Assembly (NCBI RefSeq): GCF_028640845.1
Contig: NC_080543.1
Span: 7,265,459-7,329,458 of the forward strand
Source of the DNA: Ahaetulla prasina
Taxonomy: Eukaryota > Chordata > Lepidosauria > Squamata > Colubridae
Direction of reading: 5' to 3'
Length of the DNA: 64,000 nucleotides
Both the position numbers and the translations under genes were made by a program. Below are positions 30,745 to 41,271 of the stretch, one piece after another; within the stretch, counting starts at the first letter, position 1, and each line of letters starts with the position of its first letter. The notes below the pieces were generated by a model that worked only from the letters and a program-made list of their open reading frames with translations, had not been told where the DNA came from and searched no databases.

Positions 30745-30862
30745 TATATTTTATTGTCTTTATAAACAACCCAAGGCGATGAACATAGCTAATACTCCTT
30801 CCTCCTCCTATTTTTCTTCACAGCAACAACCCTGTGAGGTGGGTTGGGCTACAGAGAGATAT
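30745..30862 (-). mobile_element. tRNA-derived SINE 3' fragment
   Basis: CTCCTTCCTCCTCCTATTTT and ACAACCCTGTGAGGTGGGTT are the inverse of the tail half of the SINE at 43588 and 52530. Confidence 0.65.
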
Positions 30863-30871
30863 TATATGTGA

Positions 30872-31671
30872 CAGAGGTGGTATTCAGCAGATTTGGACCG
30901 GTTTGGACGAACCGGTGGGCCCGCCCACCCGCCCTGGTTCTATGCCGTTCTAGTTAGGCACGTTATTATTAGCCGTTAGAGGACAGTTCTATGCCATCCT
31001 AGTTGGGCATGTTAGGCATGGGTGCATGTCCAGAAGGCACGTGCACATACAAGGCACATGCTGTCGTGTCCCACTCCTCCTCTGACGGCCGGGTCAGGGA
31101 AGTCCGTATCAAGCGTGGCTGCAAAGCCTCTGCAGCTTTGCCAAAGTTCTGTCAGAGTTCTCAGGGCAGGCAGGAGACCAGGATGTGACTTCAGCAATCC
31201 AAGTTAGACTTTGCCTGACTCAAAGAATGCCAGAAAGCAGATCCTTTATATAGGCCAGGGGGTGTGGCTCCATGACTCAGCACTTATCCAGGCCTGCCCC
31301 TCCCTTCCTTTTGCTGACGTCGCCTCTCCACTCTCCGGAAGCGTGGATCCATCCACCCTCCAGCTGTCGGCAATTCCAGCTCGTGACTGGCTTCACCCTC
31401 CCCAGGCTCACATGCTGTGGGGAAGGGGCCCAGCTGCTCCGTTTGTCTGGGCATGGTGCCAGGACTGGGGGCTGGAGGCATGCCAGGACATTCTTCTGTA
31501 CTATCAGTGTCTGGCAGGAGATGAGAGGGGCCCAGCTGCGGAGAGGGGGACGAGCGAGGCACAACACATGCATGTAAGGCCGTGTGAATGTGCGGAAGGC
31601 AGGCATGTGCGCAAACTGGGCATGATTGCGTGCGGCGAACTGGTAGGAACAAAATGTGAATCCCACCGCTG
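30872..31671. mobile_element. hAT-like element hosting a solo LTR
   Basis: Left end CAGAGGTGGTATTCAGCAG, right end GTGAATCCCACCGCTG; flanks ATATGTGA (30864-30871) and ATATGTGG (31672-31679), one mismatch. About 290 bp without the LTR. Interior contains ACCGGTGGGCCCGCC and GGCATGT motifs. Confidence 0.85.
31062..31566 (-). mobile_element. Solo LTR, family 2, minus strand
   Basis: + strand ends TGTCGTGTCC and GGCACAACA; exact 5-bp duplication CATGC (31057-31061, 31567-31571). Minus-strand TATA box CTATATAAAGG (complement about 31245-31255). The minus-strand frame from the LTR start runs uninterrupted: VVPRSSPSPQLGP, acidic DTDSTEE, PGTMPRQTEQ, then GWMDPRFRRVERRRQQK and a stop before the TATA box. 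One of the most intact copies of this frame. Confidence 0.9.
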
Positions 31672-31722
31672 ATATGTGGTAAGACAATAGTTTGTTACTC
31701 TGGGTAGAAAAATAAATAAATA

Positions 31723-32140
31723 CAGGTAATCCTCGACTTACAACCACTCCATTTAATGACCGTTTGTAGTTCCAACACCATTGGAAAAAAGTAACTTAGG
31801 ACCATTTTTCACACTAAGAATTAACAACTGTTGCAGCAACTTCACACTAACCGCTAACAACCGTTGAAACATCCACGTGGTCAAGTGATCAGAATTCAGT
31901 CGTGTGGCAATTGATGTGTATTTATGACGGTTGCAGTGTTCTGGAGTCATGTGAGCTCCTTTTGCGACCTTCGAACGAGCAAAGACGATGGGGAAGCCAC
32001 TTAACAACCGTGTTGCTAACTTAACAACTGCATTGATTCACTGAACTGTGGCAAGAAAGGCTGTAAAATGGGGCAAAATTCACTTAGCAACTGTCTCACT
32101 TAGCAACAGAAATTTTAGCCTTAATTGTGGCAGTACGGTG
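31723..32140 (+). mobile_element. Tigger-like element
   Basis: Left end TACAGGTAATCCTCGACTTA with adjacent TA, interior GTGGTCAAGTGATCAGAATT and GATGGGGAAGCCACTTAAC, right part CTTAGCAACAGAAATTTTAG. The terminal GGACTACCTGTA is degraded. Confidence 0.75.
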
Positions 32141-32589
32141 GAGTCTTATAAATTATATAAGAACAGGCCGGAAAAGGATGGGAAGAAAACTTTGAATGTC
32201 TAGGGACGAAATCATATCTTGGACTGGTACCACATTCACCAAACTGAACTTTGAGCAATTAAATGCACCGAGCACTGAATATTCATTAAAGAGCATTAAG
32301 CAGATCTAGTGGGAACTGGCAGGAGAAAAAAAAAACCTCTTGCCACACATTTGAAACAATTTTAAACAGAGTGCAATAAAAAAAATCCTTAATAAGAGAT
32401 TTTGCAGAGATAATTTATAGAGGTTTTAAAGCAATTAATGCTCAATTTATAGAGTTTTATTGAAGTCTATAGTCTGTAAATGTAGAGATATTAATGCCGT
32501 AGGTGGATTTAAAAGAAAAACCCACGGAAATATCTTCCAAGAATTTCTGAAATCTAGCAAAATTAGTGATTGAAAGCCCATCTTTTGTT
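32141..32589. other. AT-rich, nothing recognised
   Basis: No repeat or gene recognised. Confidence 0.45.
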
Positions 32590-32835
32590 AAGGCATCGCA
32601 AGGGTGGGGCTGCTGGGGGTTCGGGAGAGCCTCTAGCTAAGATTCTGGGCAGTTCAGAGAACCCCCAAATCCCACTCCTGGCTAACCCCGCCCAAACTGC
32701 CCCTCCCCTCCTAGGAGTCCCCACGCGGTCCGTTTTGGATGCAGGTCAGTGCAGGGCGTGCGTGGAGGCTTGGGGAGGGTGAAAAATGGGCCTACCAGAA
32801 GTTTGGGAAAGCCAGAAACTGGCCCGTTTCATGTA
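32590..32835 (+). mobile_element. hAT-like interior fragment
   Basis: AGGGTGGGGCTGCTGGGGGT, CCTCCTAGGAGTCCCCACGC, GTCCGTTTTGGATGCAGGT and GGGTGAAAAATGGGCCT match the interior of the element at 2906-3968 (around 3010-3115). Confidence 0.6.
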
Positions 32836-33218
32836 ACCCTCTTTTGCTACCTTCTGACAAGCAATGGGGAAACCGGATTCACTTAACAACCATGTCAGCG
32901 GTGGGTTTCACATTTTGTCACTACTAGTTTGCCGCACGTGTGCACGCTCACTTCGCACACGTGCCTAGTTTGCGCACGCGCCTGCCTTTCGCACATGCGC
33001 CCGGCCTCAAAAACATGCCTAAATAGGACGGCATAGGGCTGGAGAGGGTGACTGAGATTTCTGCTACTGGTTCGCCAGAACTGGCTGTATACCACCCCTG
33101 AACCACGTTCCTCGCTTAACACCTGCAGGGATTCACTTAAGAATTATGGGAAGAAATGTCGTAAGGTGGAGAAAACTCACTTCAAAAATGCCTCACTTAG
33201 CGTCATAAATTTTGAGTT
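32836..33218 (+). mobile_element. Tigger-like right half split by a hAT element
   Basis: GCTACCTTCTGACAAGCAAT and TTCACTTAACAACCATGT, resuming at 33101 with AACCACGTTCCTCGCTTAAC and ending CACTTAGCGTCATAAATTTT. Confidence 0.7.
32896..33100. mobile_element. hAT-like element (205 bp)
   Basis: CAGCGGTGGGTTTCACATTT left, CTGTATACCACCCCTG right; duplication AACCATGT (32888-32895) and AACCACGT (33101-33108), one mismatch. Inserted in the Tigger-like element. Confidence 0.87.
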
Positions 33219-33303
33219 CTATTATATGGAAACCAGAACATAAAATGAACAGTTGTGGCAACTAGGTATGTCTAGTCTAATGAAGAGAAGGACTAGACAT
33301 GAT

Positions 33304-33853
33304 TGTTGTGGTCCGTCAGCAGCCTGCGGAGCTGGCAACGGAGTCAGACAGCGATGAGGCTGAGGTGGGGTCAGGGCCATCGGGGAGTGAGGTGAGGACT
33401 CCAGAGACTCCAGAGACTGATAGTAGTGAGGCAGAGGAACAGGAGGAGACTGTTTCTAATGCACGCATGAGAAGAGCTGCCAGAAGGCAAGAGCAGCTCA
33501 AGCAGAGAGGACAACTAGGGAGTAGGGCCAAGAGATGATTGGCCCCTCCCATAAGGCTTAAAACAGACCAGCAACAGCATTTGGGCTTTGCCAGAAAACA
33601 ACATTGGTAGCTTCATCTTCTGCTTCGTCTACGTCTTGCATTTATTTTTGTGACTTCTGAACGTTTGCCAAGAAAGGCCTTTGCCTAATTGGACCACGGT
33701 TTGCAATAGGACAGGAATTTGTGTTGGGAGGAATTTGCTTTAATTTAGTTGAACTACGCTGGGAATGAAGTAATTCTCAGCTGTTAGAATAAAGTTTGTT
33801 TGTTTTTTCAGGGACTGAGTTTCCTACTACCTACTTGGGCCTGGGTCACAACA
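33304..33853 (+). mobile_element. Solo LTR, family 1, with LTR-overlapping ORF
   Basis: TGTTGTGGTCC start, GGGTCACAACA end. The flanks match interrupted CR1, but the target duplication is not clean (ACATGAT left, GGGACACGAT right). Frame from T|GTT|GTG is intact: VVVRQQPAELATESDSDE, then MRRAARRQEQLKQRGQLG and TGA at 33536-33538, before CCCATAAGGCTTAAAA. AATAAAGTTTGTTTG near the 3' end (33789) is a polyadenylation signal. Has an internal deletion of the EDHGPVLEAGEG part seen in other copies. Confidence 0.87.
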
Positions 33854-34111
33854 GGGACACGATAGCAGACTTCTAGTACTTGAGGGGCTGCCACAAAGAA
33901 GAGGGAGCCGAGCTATTCTCCAAAGCACCTGAGGACAAGACAAGAAGCAATGGGTGGAAACTCATCAAAGAAAGATCCAACCGAGAGCTAAAGACAAATT
34001 TCCTAACATTGAGAATAATTAATCAGGGGAACCGCTTGCCTCCAGAAGTTGTGGATGCTCCAATACTAGAGGTTTTTAAGAAGAGAGTCTGGTGGTATAA
34101 GGTGTTTTTTT

Positions 34112-34362
34112 TTTAAATTTTATTTGCATTTATATTCCGCCCTTCTCCGAAGACTCAGGGCGGCTTACACTATGTCAAGCAATAGTCTTCATCCATTTGT
34201 ATATTATATACAAAGTCAACTTATTGCCCCCAACAATCTGGGTCCTCATTTTACCTACCTTATAAAGGATGGAAGTCTGAGTCAACCTTGGGCCTGGTGG
34301 GGCTTGAACCTGCAGTAATTGCAAGCAGCTGCTGTCTTACCAGTCTGAGCCACAGAGGCCCT
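34112..34362 (-). mobile_element. SINE-A nested in CR1
   Basis: Minus strand; (inverted) GCATTTATATTCCGCCCTTC tail, body, GGTTCAAGCCC B box, head ending GCCACAGAGGCCC. Confidence 0.85.
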
Positions 34363-34465
34363 TTTCCAGAATACTAAAGGATCTCCTGCCATAATCAGGG
34401 GGGTTGGACTAGAAGACCTCCAAGGTCCCTTCCAACTCTGTTATTCTGTTATTATTCTGTTACTA

Positions 34466-34939
34466 AATGAGGACTACCTGCATTTCAAGTTGTATTGGAC
34501 AGATTTTAAAAAGGGATCTCGCCAGGAGGATGAAAATATGAGCATTCAGGGAAGAATAAATATAGGGAAAATGTATACCGTTTCAGAATTGACATTCAGC
34601 AGAAGATTGATGCCTACGCTGATCCATTTAGATATTTTAAATTTTGATCGACGAGTTCATTATAAAGTTTCTTTGGAACGGAATCCAATCCCAAGGAATT
34701 TTTTTTTTTTTATTTTAAAGCTACGGCTTGCTTATGTTAATCAAGATTCTGATCTCCTCTATTTCAAACTATATCCTCTAGTTGTTAATGTCACTAATAA
34801 AATAGAATAAATATCATTTGGGGGTATATTCGCTTACAGACTCACCCAGGAAGTTATTATCAGGGACTCTCTGATACCATAGCAAGAATCTGGCTAATTG
34901 TAGGGAAATCCCTGTGATTTGATTACTTATAATATTAAA
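34466..34939. other. Nothing recognised
   Basis: AT-rich; frame 34490-34810 has no recognisable domain. Confidence 0.45.
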
Positions 34940-35292
34940 AAGGTAAAGGTTCCCCTCGCACATAAGTGCTAGTCGTTCCCGACTTTAGGGGGCGGTGCTC
35001 ATCTCCGTTTCAAAGCCGAAGAGCCAGCGCTGTCCGAAGACGTCTCTGTGGTCATGTGGCCGGCATGACTCAACGCCAAAGGCGCACGGAACGCTGTTAC
35101 CTTCCCACCAAAGGTGGTCCCTATTTTTTCTACTTGCATTTTTTACCTGCTTTCGAACTGCTAGGTTGGCAGAAGCTGGGACAAGTAACGGGAGCTTGCT
35201 CCGTTACGTGGCACTAAGGATTCGAACCGCTGAACTGCCGACCTTTCGATCGACAAGCTCAGCGTCTTACCCACGAAGCCACCGCATTCCCC
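34940..35292 (-). mobile_element. Sauria SINE
   Basis: AAAGGTAAAGGTTCCCCTCG left (BovB-like tail inverted), CATGTGGCCGGCATGACTCA body, B box GGATTCGAACC inverted head ending CACCGCATTCCC. Confidence 0.9.
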
Positions 35293-35311
35293 TACTTATA
35301 ATATTGATTAT

Positions 35312-35692
35312 GGATAATTCAAGTCGTTCTCGACTTACAATGATTTGTTTAATGGACCGTTTGAAGTTACAGTGACATTGAAAAAAAAGTTCCTTGCAAC
35401 CACTTTTGACTACGGCAGCATCCCCACAGTCCTGTGATCAAAATTTGGATGCTTGGCAACTGTTTCATATTTAGGACCGTAGCAGCATCCTGGACCAATT
35501 TCTGATTTTCCCAGAAAAGTCAATGGTTTTGCATAATGACTGCATGATTCACTTAAACAACTGCAGTGATTCGATTGGCAACCATGGTAAAATCAGGCGT
35601 GGCTTGCTTAACAACCGTCTTGATTAAGCAATGGAAATGCTGGCCCCAAATGTGCTCGTTAAGTGGAGGCCTACCTGCAATCACCTAATTAT
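35312..35692 (+). mobile_element. Tigger-like element
   Basis: CAAGTCGTTCTCGACTTACA left, GTCCTGTGATCAAAATTTGG interior, GTTAAGTGGAGGCCTACCTG right. Confidence 0.75.
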
Positions 35693-36609
35693 ACACATCT
35701 GAGTAAGAAAGTAACATTTAGAATAGAACAGAATAAACTGGAAGGGACCTTGGAGGTCTTCTAGTCCAGCCCCCTGCTCAAGCAAGAGAACCTATATCGT
35801 TTCAGATAAGTGACTGTCTAGCCTCTTCTTAAAAGCTGTGTTGAAGCACACACTGGTGGCAAGAAGTTCCACTGGTTATTTGTCCTCACTGTTAGGAAGT
35901 TCCTCCTTAATTCCAGCTTGCTTCTCTCTTTGGTTAGTTTTTTTTAAAAAAAATTTTATTTTTGTCACATCAGTATACACAAACAATTATCATAGATAAA
36001 ACAACATATCTTGAAGAAAAAAAATATATGAGTAAAAAAATATGCATCAACTATATTAATTTGATATAATGAAGGGAACAATAGGACAGGAATGGTAGGC
36101 ACTCTTGTGCTCTTATGCAGGCCCCTTATAGTCCTCTTAGGAATGGGGTGAGGTCAATAGTAGACAGTTTTTGGTTGAAAATTTTGGGATTTTGAGTAGA
36201 GACTATGGAGTCGGGTAATGAGTTCCAAGCATTAACAACTCTGTTACAGAAGTCATATTTTCTGCAATCAAGTTTGAAGCGGTTGATATTTAGCTTGAAT
36301 CTCTTTTTTGCTCTTGTAATATTGCGATTGAAGCTGAAGTAGTCTTTTATAGGAAGGATATTGCAATAGATGATTTTGTGTGTTAAACACAGGTCATGTC
36401 GAAGTCGACGGAGTTGTAAATTTTCTAATCCCAGGATTTCAAGTCTTTCGGTATAAGGTATTTTGTTGTTTTCGGAGGAGTGAAGAACTCTTCTAGTAAA
36501 ATATTTCTGGACTCGTTCTATTGTATTTATGTCAGAGATGTGGTATGGGTTCCAGACGGATGAGCTGTATTCAAGAATAGGTCTGACAAATGTTTTGTAT
36601 GCTCTAGTT

Positions 36610-37925
36610 CAGTGGTTCCCAACCGGTGTGCCGCGGCACTAAGGGGTGCCGTGAGATCTTTTGAGGGTGCCGCCAAAATTTCGGGAAAAAAATTGCATTC
36701 TCTCTTGGCGGGAGAGGGGGAGGGAGGGGACTACCGATGCACTCGGAGAAAGCATCGATCAAGGTTTGCTCTAACTCGCCCGGCTCTTTTTATTTTATTT
36801 TATTATTATTATTATTTTAAAAAAGAACCCCCTTCTTCAATTCAGACTCGACTTCGGGCGCCGGGGCAAGACCAGAGGATCTCGTTACAAGGGCTGTGAA
36901 GTGACGCTATCCGATCAACGCATGCGCAAAAGGCGTCTCGAGGCAAGACACCGCTCTCTGCGCATGCGCCAAGCACTGACCTCAGGAAAATTTTTGCTCC
37001 GAGAAATTGTGGGCGGGAGAAATAAGAACTGCGGCCAAAAAAGAACGCGTCGCCGCAGTTGCTGCACTTAACGCGTCTTTTTTTTCTTTTTTTGCGCACC
37101 TCCGGCTTTTGGTTTCCTGGCAGCAGCGCCGGGTTTGTGGAGAGCGAGGACGAGGGTCAGAGCAGGTAAGGGAGGGTGAGGGGGGGGTCTCTCCTTTGCT
37201 ATTCCTCCGCGAGGACCCTAACGGGAAGGAATACCGCCCGTTTGCAAGGCGTGCTTGGGCAGGGTTCTTTATTCCAGTCGGAATAAAAGCCACAGGCTAA
37301 AAGCCACAGGCTTAACGTCAAAAGAGTGGGTGCTGTTTGCATGCCCTCCTGGGAGGCGATTTTTCATTCTCTAGTTTATTTTCATTTATTTTTATTTTTC
37401 CCTACCAGCCTCGAGGGGTTGGCGTTGAGTACCGTATCCCGTATATACAGTACAGGTAGTCCTCGACTTACGACCCCAAAGGAGCCTTCCTCTCCCCCCC
37501 CCCAATTGATGTTGCTAAGGGAAAAATGGATTAAGTGAGTTTTGCCTCACTTTGCAACCTTTCTGGTCCTGTTTGTTAAGTGGATCACTGCGGTTGTTAA
37601 GTTTGCGGTTGTTAGTAACGCAGGTTGTTAAGTGGATCTGGCTTTCCCCCATTGACTAGGTCACAAAAGGGGATCATGTGACCTCCAGGAAAACTGCAGC
37701 TGGCATAAATACAAACTGGTTGTTGTCAAGCATCCAAATGTAAAATCACGTCACCGAAAGAGATGCTGCAATGGTTGTAAGTGTGGAAAATGGTTGGGAG
37801 TCACTTTTTTTCAATGCCGTCGTAACTTTGACTGGGGCCTGTGGCCTATTTCCTTATAAGGGTGCCGGGAACTTTTGAAAGGCTTTCCAAGGGTGCCTCA
37901 AACAAGAAAAGGTTGGGAACCACTG
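36610..37925. mobile_element. hAT element (1316 bp) with CpG-rich promoter-like interior
   Basis: Ends CAGTGGTTCCCAACCGGTG and AAAAGGTTGGGAACCACTG; perfect 8-bp duplication CTCTAGTT (36602-36609, 37926-37933). Charlie-type ends. Between about 36830 and 37300 the sequence is CpG-rich with TGCGCATGCG motifs and a consensus donor (GCAG|GTAAGG, about 37164), suggesting the 5' end of a former autonomous element. No transposase frame remains. A Tigger-like copy fills 37449-37840. Confidence 0.88.
37449..37840 (-). mobile_element. Tigger-like element nested in hAT
   Basis: TACAGGTAGTCCTCGACTTA left end, then the interior of the family in reverse order (GGTTGTTAAGTGGATCTGGC, GGGGATCATGTGACC, GTCACCGAAAGAGATGC), and CGTCGTAACTTTGAC right. 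Confidence 0.75.
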
Positions 37926-38510
37926 CTCTAGTTAGTAGTGTAGAGTTTTTAGAAAAGAAGCTGCGTAAAATTAGGTTTACAACTCTTAGGGCCTTTTTTG
38001 CTATGTAGTTGCAGTGGGCTTTGGCATTAAGGTCATTTGATATGAGAACTCCAAGATCTTTGACAGGGTGAGGGTCGTCAGTTAGGTAATGTCCATCAAG
38101 TTTGTAGTTGATGTTAGGGTTCTTTTTTCCAGCCATTGTGTTTTGTCCTGCCCTCCGATGCTTTGGAGAATAATTTGACCCTCCTCTTCATTGTGGCAGC
38201 CCCTCAAATACTGGAACACTGCTATCGTGTCACCCCCTAATTCTTCTTTTCTTTAGACTAGCCAACCCCAAATCCTGCAGCCGTTTTTCCTGTGTTTGAA
38301 TCTCCAGGTCTTTGATCGTCTTAGTCACTCTTCGCTGAACTTTTTCCAAAGTCTCAACTATCTTTTTTGTAGTATAATGATCAAAATTGGTTGCAGTACT
38401 CCAGGTGTGGCCTTACTAAAGTTTTGTAAAGCTGCTTGGATATATCACATGCTCTTGAGTCTATGCCTCTGTTTATACAACCCAGGATTGCATTTGATTC
38501 GAGGTCATGA

Positions 38511-38884
38511 CAAATTGGTCATAATTCTTTCATTTTTCCTTTTTTACAAGGTGTAGGTAGAGCTTTCTTTAACGTGGCATCGAAGTGGAATGGCTTGATA
38601 GTTAAGTTAATAACGATGCTTTAAAGATCTTTTGAAAGGTTACTAAAGGAATTCAATTTATCTAAATCACCGAAGGCCAGTGCAGCAAATGGTAAGATAG
38701 GCAGGTAAAATGTTTATTTCGGGAAAATGTCCAGATGACCCAATTGCCTGTGAAACTCTGCCGCCAATTATTGCAAAAGGCTTTTGCACGGGCTAAGTCA
38801 GCCATCAAACACGATCAATGGTTAGGGGAATTTACAAAAACCAATTCGATCTATAGTCGGGAAATCTGAAATGGAATATTGGAA
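38511..38884. other. Nothing recognised
   Basis: AT-rich sequence downstream of the CR1 fragment; no gene or repeat seen. Confidence 0.4.
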
Positions 38885-39177
38885 TAACAGCTAAATTTTG
38901 ATCACATGACTGTGTGGATCCATTGTAGTAACCATTGCATCACCCCATGATCACGTGATCAAAATTCAGACAAGTGACTCACATTTATGACGGTTGCAGT
39001 GTTCCGGGGGTCACATGATCCCCTTTTGCAATCATCTGACCAGCAAAGTCAATGGGGAAGCCAGCTTCGCTTAACAACCGTGTTTCTAATTTAACAACAG
39101 CAATGATTCACTTAACAACTGTGGCCAGAAAGGTCATAAACTGGAGCAAAATTCATTTAGCAACTGCTTCATTTAGC
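38885..39177 (+). mobile_element. Tigger-like element, right half
   Basis: GATCACATGACTGTGTGG, CATGATCACGTGATCAAAAT, GTCAATGGGGAAGCCAGCTT and CAACTGCTTCATTTAGC, ending at the LTR junction. Confidence 0.72.
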
Positions 39178-39725
39178 TGTTGTGACACAGGCCCAAGTAG
39201 GTAGCAGTAAACGCAATCTGTTCAAAAACAAACAGACTTTATGAGAGCAGCTGAGAATTAACTCATTCTCAGCGTAGTACAAACTAAATCAAAGCAAATT
39301 CATCATATCACAAGTCTTCAGTCTAATCACCAGCCTTGGTCTAATTAGGAAAGCTATCAACGTTGTTTTCCGGCAAACAGCCCAAACGCCGTTGCTGGTC
39401 TTTTAAGCCTTATGGGAGGAGCCAATCATCTCTTGGCCCTACTCCCGAGGTGTCTTCTTTGCTTTAGCTGCTCTTGCCTTCTGGCAGCTCTTCTCATGCG
39501 TGCATTAGGAACAGGCTCCTCCTGTTCTTCTGCCTCACTACTGTCAGCCTCTGGAGACTCTGGACTCCGCACATCACTCCCTGATGGCCCTGGCCCCACC
39601 TCTGCCTCTGATGCATAGTCCTCATCCAGGCCTTCCCCAGCCTCCAGGATTGGCCCATGTTCTTCCTCAGCCTCATCGCTATCTGACCCTGCTGCCAGCT
39701 CCGCAGGCTGCGGGCGGACCACAAC
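39178..39725 (-). mobile_element. Solo LTR, family 1, minus strand
   Basis: + strand start TGTTGTGACAC, end GCGGACCACAAC. Minus-strand frame from the LTR start is open: VVVRPQPAELAAGSDSDEAE, EHGPILEAGEGLDEDY, EAEEQEEPVPNARMRRAAR and a stop at about 39426. No clean target duplication; a Sauria SINE abuts the right end. Intact LTR-overlapping ORF copy of about 100 residues. Confidence 0.85.
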
Positions 39726-39726
39726 G

Positions 39727-40080
39727 TTAAAGGTAAAGGTAAAGGTTCCCCTCACACATACGTGCTAGCTGTTGGCTACTCCAGTGGGCGGTGCTCATCT
39801 CCGTTTCAAAGCCGAAGAGCCAGCGCTGTCCAAAGACGTCTCCGTGGTCATGTGGCCGGCATGACTCAATGCCAAAGGCGCACGGAACGCTGTTACCTTC
39901 CCACCAAAGGTGGTCCCCATTTTTTCTACTTGCATTTTTATGTGCTTTCAAAACTGCTAGGTTGGCAGAAGCTGGGACAAGTAACGAGAGCTCACCCCGT
40001 TACGCAGCACTAGGGATTTGAACCGCTGAGCTGCCGACATTTCGATCAACAAGCTCAACGTCCTAGCCCCTGAGCCACCA
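39727..40080 (-). mobile_element. Sauria SINE
   Basis: TAAAGGTAAAGGTAAAGG tail, CATGTGGCCGGCATGACTCA body, head CCTAGCCCCTGAGCCACCAC. Abuts the LTR. Confidence 0.9.
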
Positions 40081-40394
40081 CAAATTTCCACACACAATTG
40101 TAGCTTTATCCAAGCACCACCATACTAATCTGTTTCTTTAAGATAACGTTTTGGGTTTTCTGTTCAGGATCCATCAAAATAACCCTCCCAAAAGAATTAG
40201 AAGTTTGGCATAGAGTAACTCTATATAGGATAGGTACCTGCCTCAGTTCTAACTGCAGAAACTGGATTATTCCTTCTTAGAAACCATCTTAAGAAACAGT
40301 TTAGTATAAACTTTAGTAGAAATTTAGTATAAATAGATATATCAGACTAAGACATGTTGTGTTCATTTAAAAATTGAAACAATTAAATTTTAGA
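40081..40394. other. Nothing recognised
   Basis: Unique-looking AT-rich sequence before the pentamer array; no gene or repeat seen. Confidence 0.4.
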
Positions 40395-40697
40395 TGGAGA
40401 TATTTAGAGTAGAGTAGAGTAGAATAGAAAATATGGAGTGGAATCGAAGGGAACGGAACGGAACAGAACAGAGAAGAAAAGAAAAGAAAAAAGAAAATAC
40501 GGAGTGGAGTGAAATGGAATGGAATAGAATGGAATGGAATGGAATGGAATGGAATATAGTATAGAATAGAATAGAATAGAATAGAATAGAATAGAATAGA
40601 ATAGAATAGAATAGAAAATATGGAGTGGAGTGGAATAGAATAGAATAGAATAGAATAGAATAGAATAGAATAGAATAGAATAGAATAGAATAGAATA
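40395..40697. repeat. (GAATA/GAATG)n pentamer array
   Basis: Pentamers with GGAGT, GAACG and AAGAAA variants; blocks of pure (AATAG)n at 40560-40612 and 40636-40695. Flows into a minus-strand CR1 end. Confidence 0.95.
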
Positions 40698-40862
40698 ATA
40701 GGGAAGGGACCTTGGAGGTCTTCTAGTCCAACCCCATGCTTAGGCAGGAAACCCTCTACAATTCCAGACAAATGGTTGTCCAATCTCTTCTTAAAAATTT
40801 CCAGTGTTGGAGCATTCACAACTTCTGAATGCAAGCTTTTCCACTGATTAATTGTTCTAAAC
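40698..40862 (-). mobile_element. CR1 LINE 3' end
   Basis: GGGAAGGGACCTTGGAGGTC through TTCCACTGATTAATTG; the CR1 continues only briefly after the hAT at 40863-41058. Confidence 0.85.
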
Positions 40863-41058
40863 CAGGGGTCATCAACCTTTCGGACCTCAGGGACCGCCAA
40901 ATTCATAGTTTTAAATCCCACAGACCACTAACATGAATTTTTTAAAAAGATAAATAGTATTTAGTGCAATATAAAAAGTGCAAATAATCTTTCTGTGGAC
41001 CACCAAAATTTTCTTGCGGACCACCAGTGGTCCACAGACCACCATTCGGTGACCACTG
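40863..41058. mobile_element. hAT-type element (196 bp)
   Basis: CAGGGGTCATCAACCTTTCG left, GGTGACCACTG right; perfect 8-bp duplication TTCTAAAC (40855-40862, 41059-41066). Contains repeated GGACCACCA motifs, as at 29946. Confidence 0.93.
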
Positions 41059-41099
41059 TTCTAAACAATGAATTTTATTTCCTCGTATGTATTTAAGGT

Positions 41100-41165
41100 G
41101 TCTATAAGTAGTCCTTGACTTACGACCGTTATTCAGTCCAGAATTACGGTCGTATGTCATGTCCC
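41100..41165 (+). mobile_element. Tigger-like end fragment
   Basis: TAAGTAGTCCTTGACTTACG followed closely by its inverse-like ATTACGGTCGTATG; interior missing. Confidence 0.5.
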
Positions 41166-41271
41166 ATGATCCCATGTGAGTTGGGATCCTGCCCATCACC
41201 ACCGCTGGAACAGCTTTCTGACCTTTGCTTTTCAAGGCAACTCAAAAGTCAGCAATGACACTTTTGGTGTG

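Larger units (their letters stand above)
33228..34465 (+). mobile_element. CR1 LINE interrupted by a solo LTR and a SINE-A
   Basis: CR1 segments: 33228-33303 (GCAACTAGGTATGTCTAG, GAAGAGAAGGACTAG), 33854-34104 (encodes KEEGAELFSKAPEDKTRSNG and NRLPPEVVDAPILEVFKK) and 34366-34465 (CTAGAAGACCTCCAAGGTCC then ATTCTGTTATT). Confidence 0.87.
35939..38139 (-). mobile_element. Second CR1-clade LINE inserted in CR1
   Basis: Minus-strand ORF2 C-terminal remnant distinct from the other LINEs: NYKLDGHYLTDDPHPVKDLG, LISNDLNAKAHCNYIAKKAL and SFFSKNSTLLTRA upstream of the hAT, then (translated by eye from 36600 down) an ERVQKYFTRR-like segment and an Ile/Asn-rich tail. A-rich 3' end at 35940-35960. Split by the hAT at 36610-37925. 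Confidence 0.75.
35720..38510 (-). mobile_element. CR1 LINE, outer layer of a four-layer nest
   Basis: CR1 3' part at 35720-35938 (GGAAGGGACCTTGGAGGTCT up to TCTCTTTGGTTAGTTT) and upstream part at 38140-38510 (TTTTGTCCTGCCCTCCGATG, CCTCTTCATTGTGGCAGCCC). The two halves join in the consensus of other copies at GATTAGTTTCCA/CCCATTGCTTCTTGT. Confidence 0.82.

Noticed and set aside
33304..33853. Acidic/basic 78-residue protein as a host gene
   Set aside because: The same frame occurs in other copies in the window and coincides with LTR boundaries; it is retroelement sequence.
33294..33863. 8- to 10-bp target duplication (GACATGAT/GACACGAT) around the family-1 LTR
   Set aside because: It would require two extra bases after the LTR end and a flank deletion; the 5-bp duplication at the related copy 51625 is clean, so I left this site unresolved.
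36612..37300. CpG-island promoter of a host gene
   Set aside because: The CpG-rich stretch lies wholly between hAT ends with a perfect 8-bp duplication, so it belongs to the transposon.
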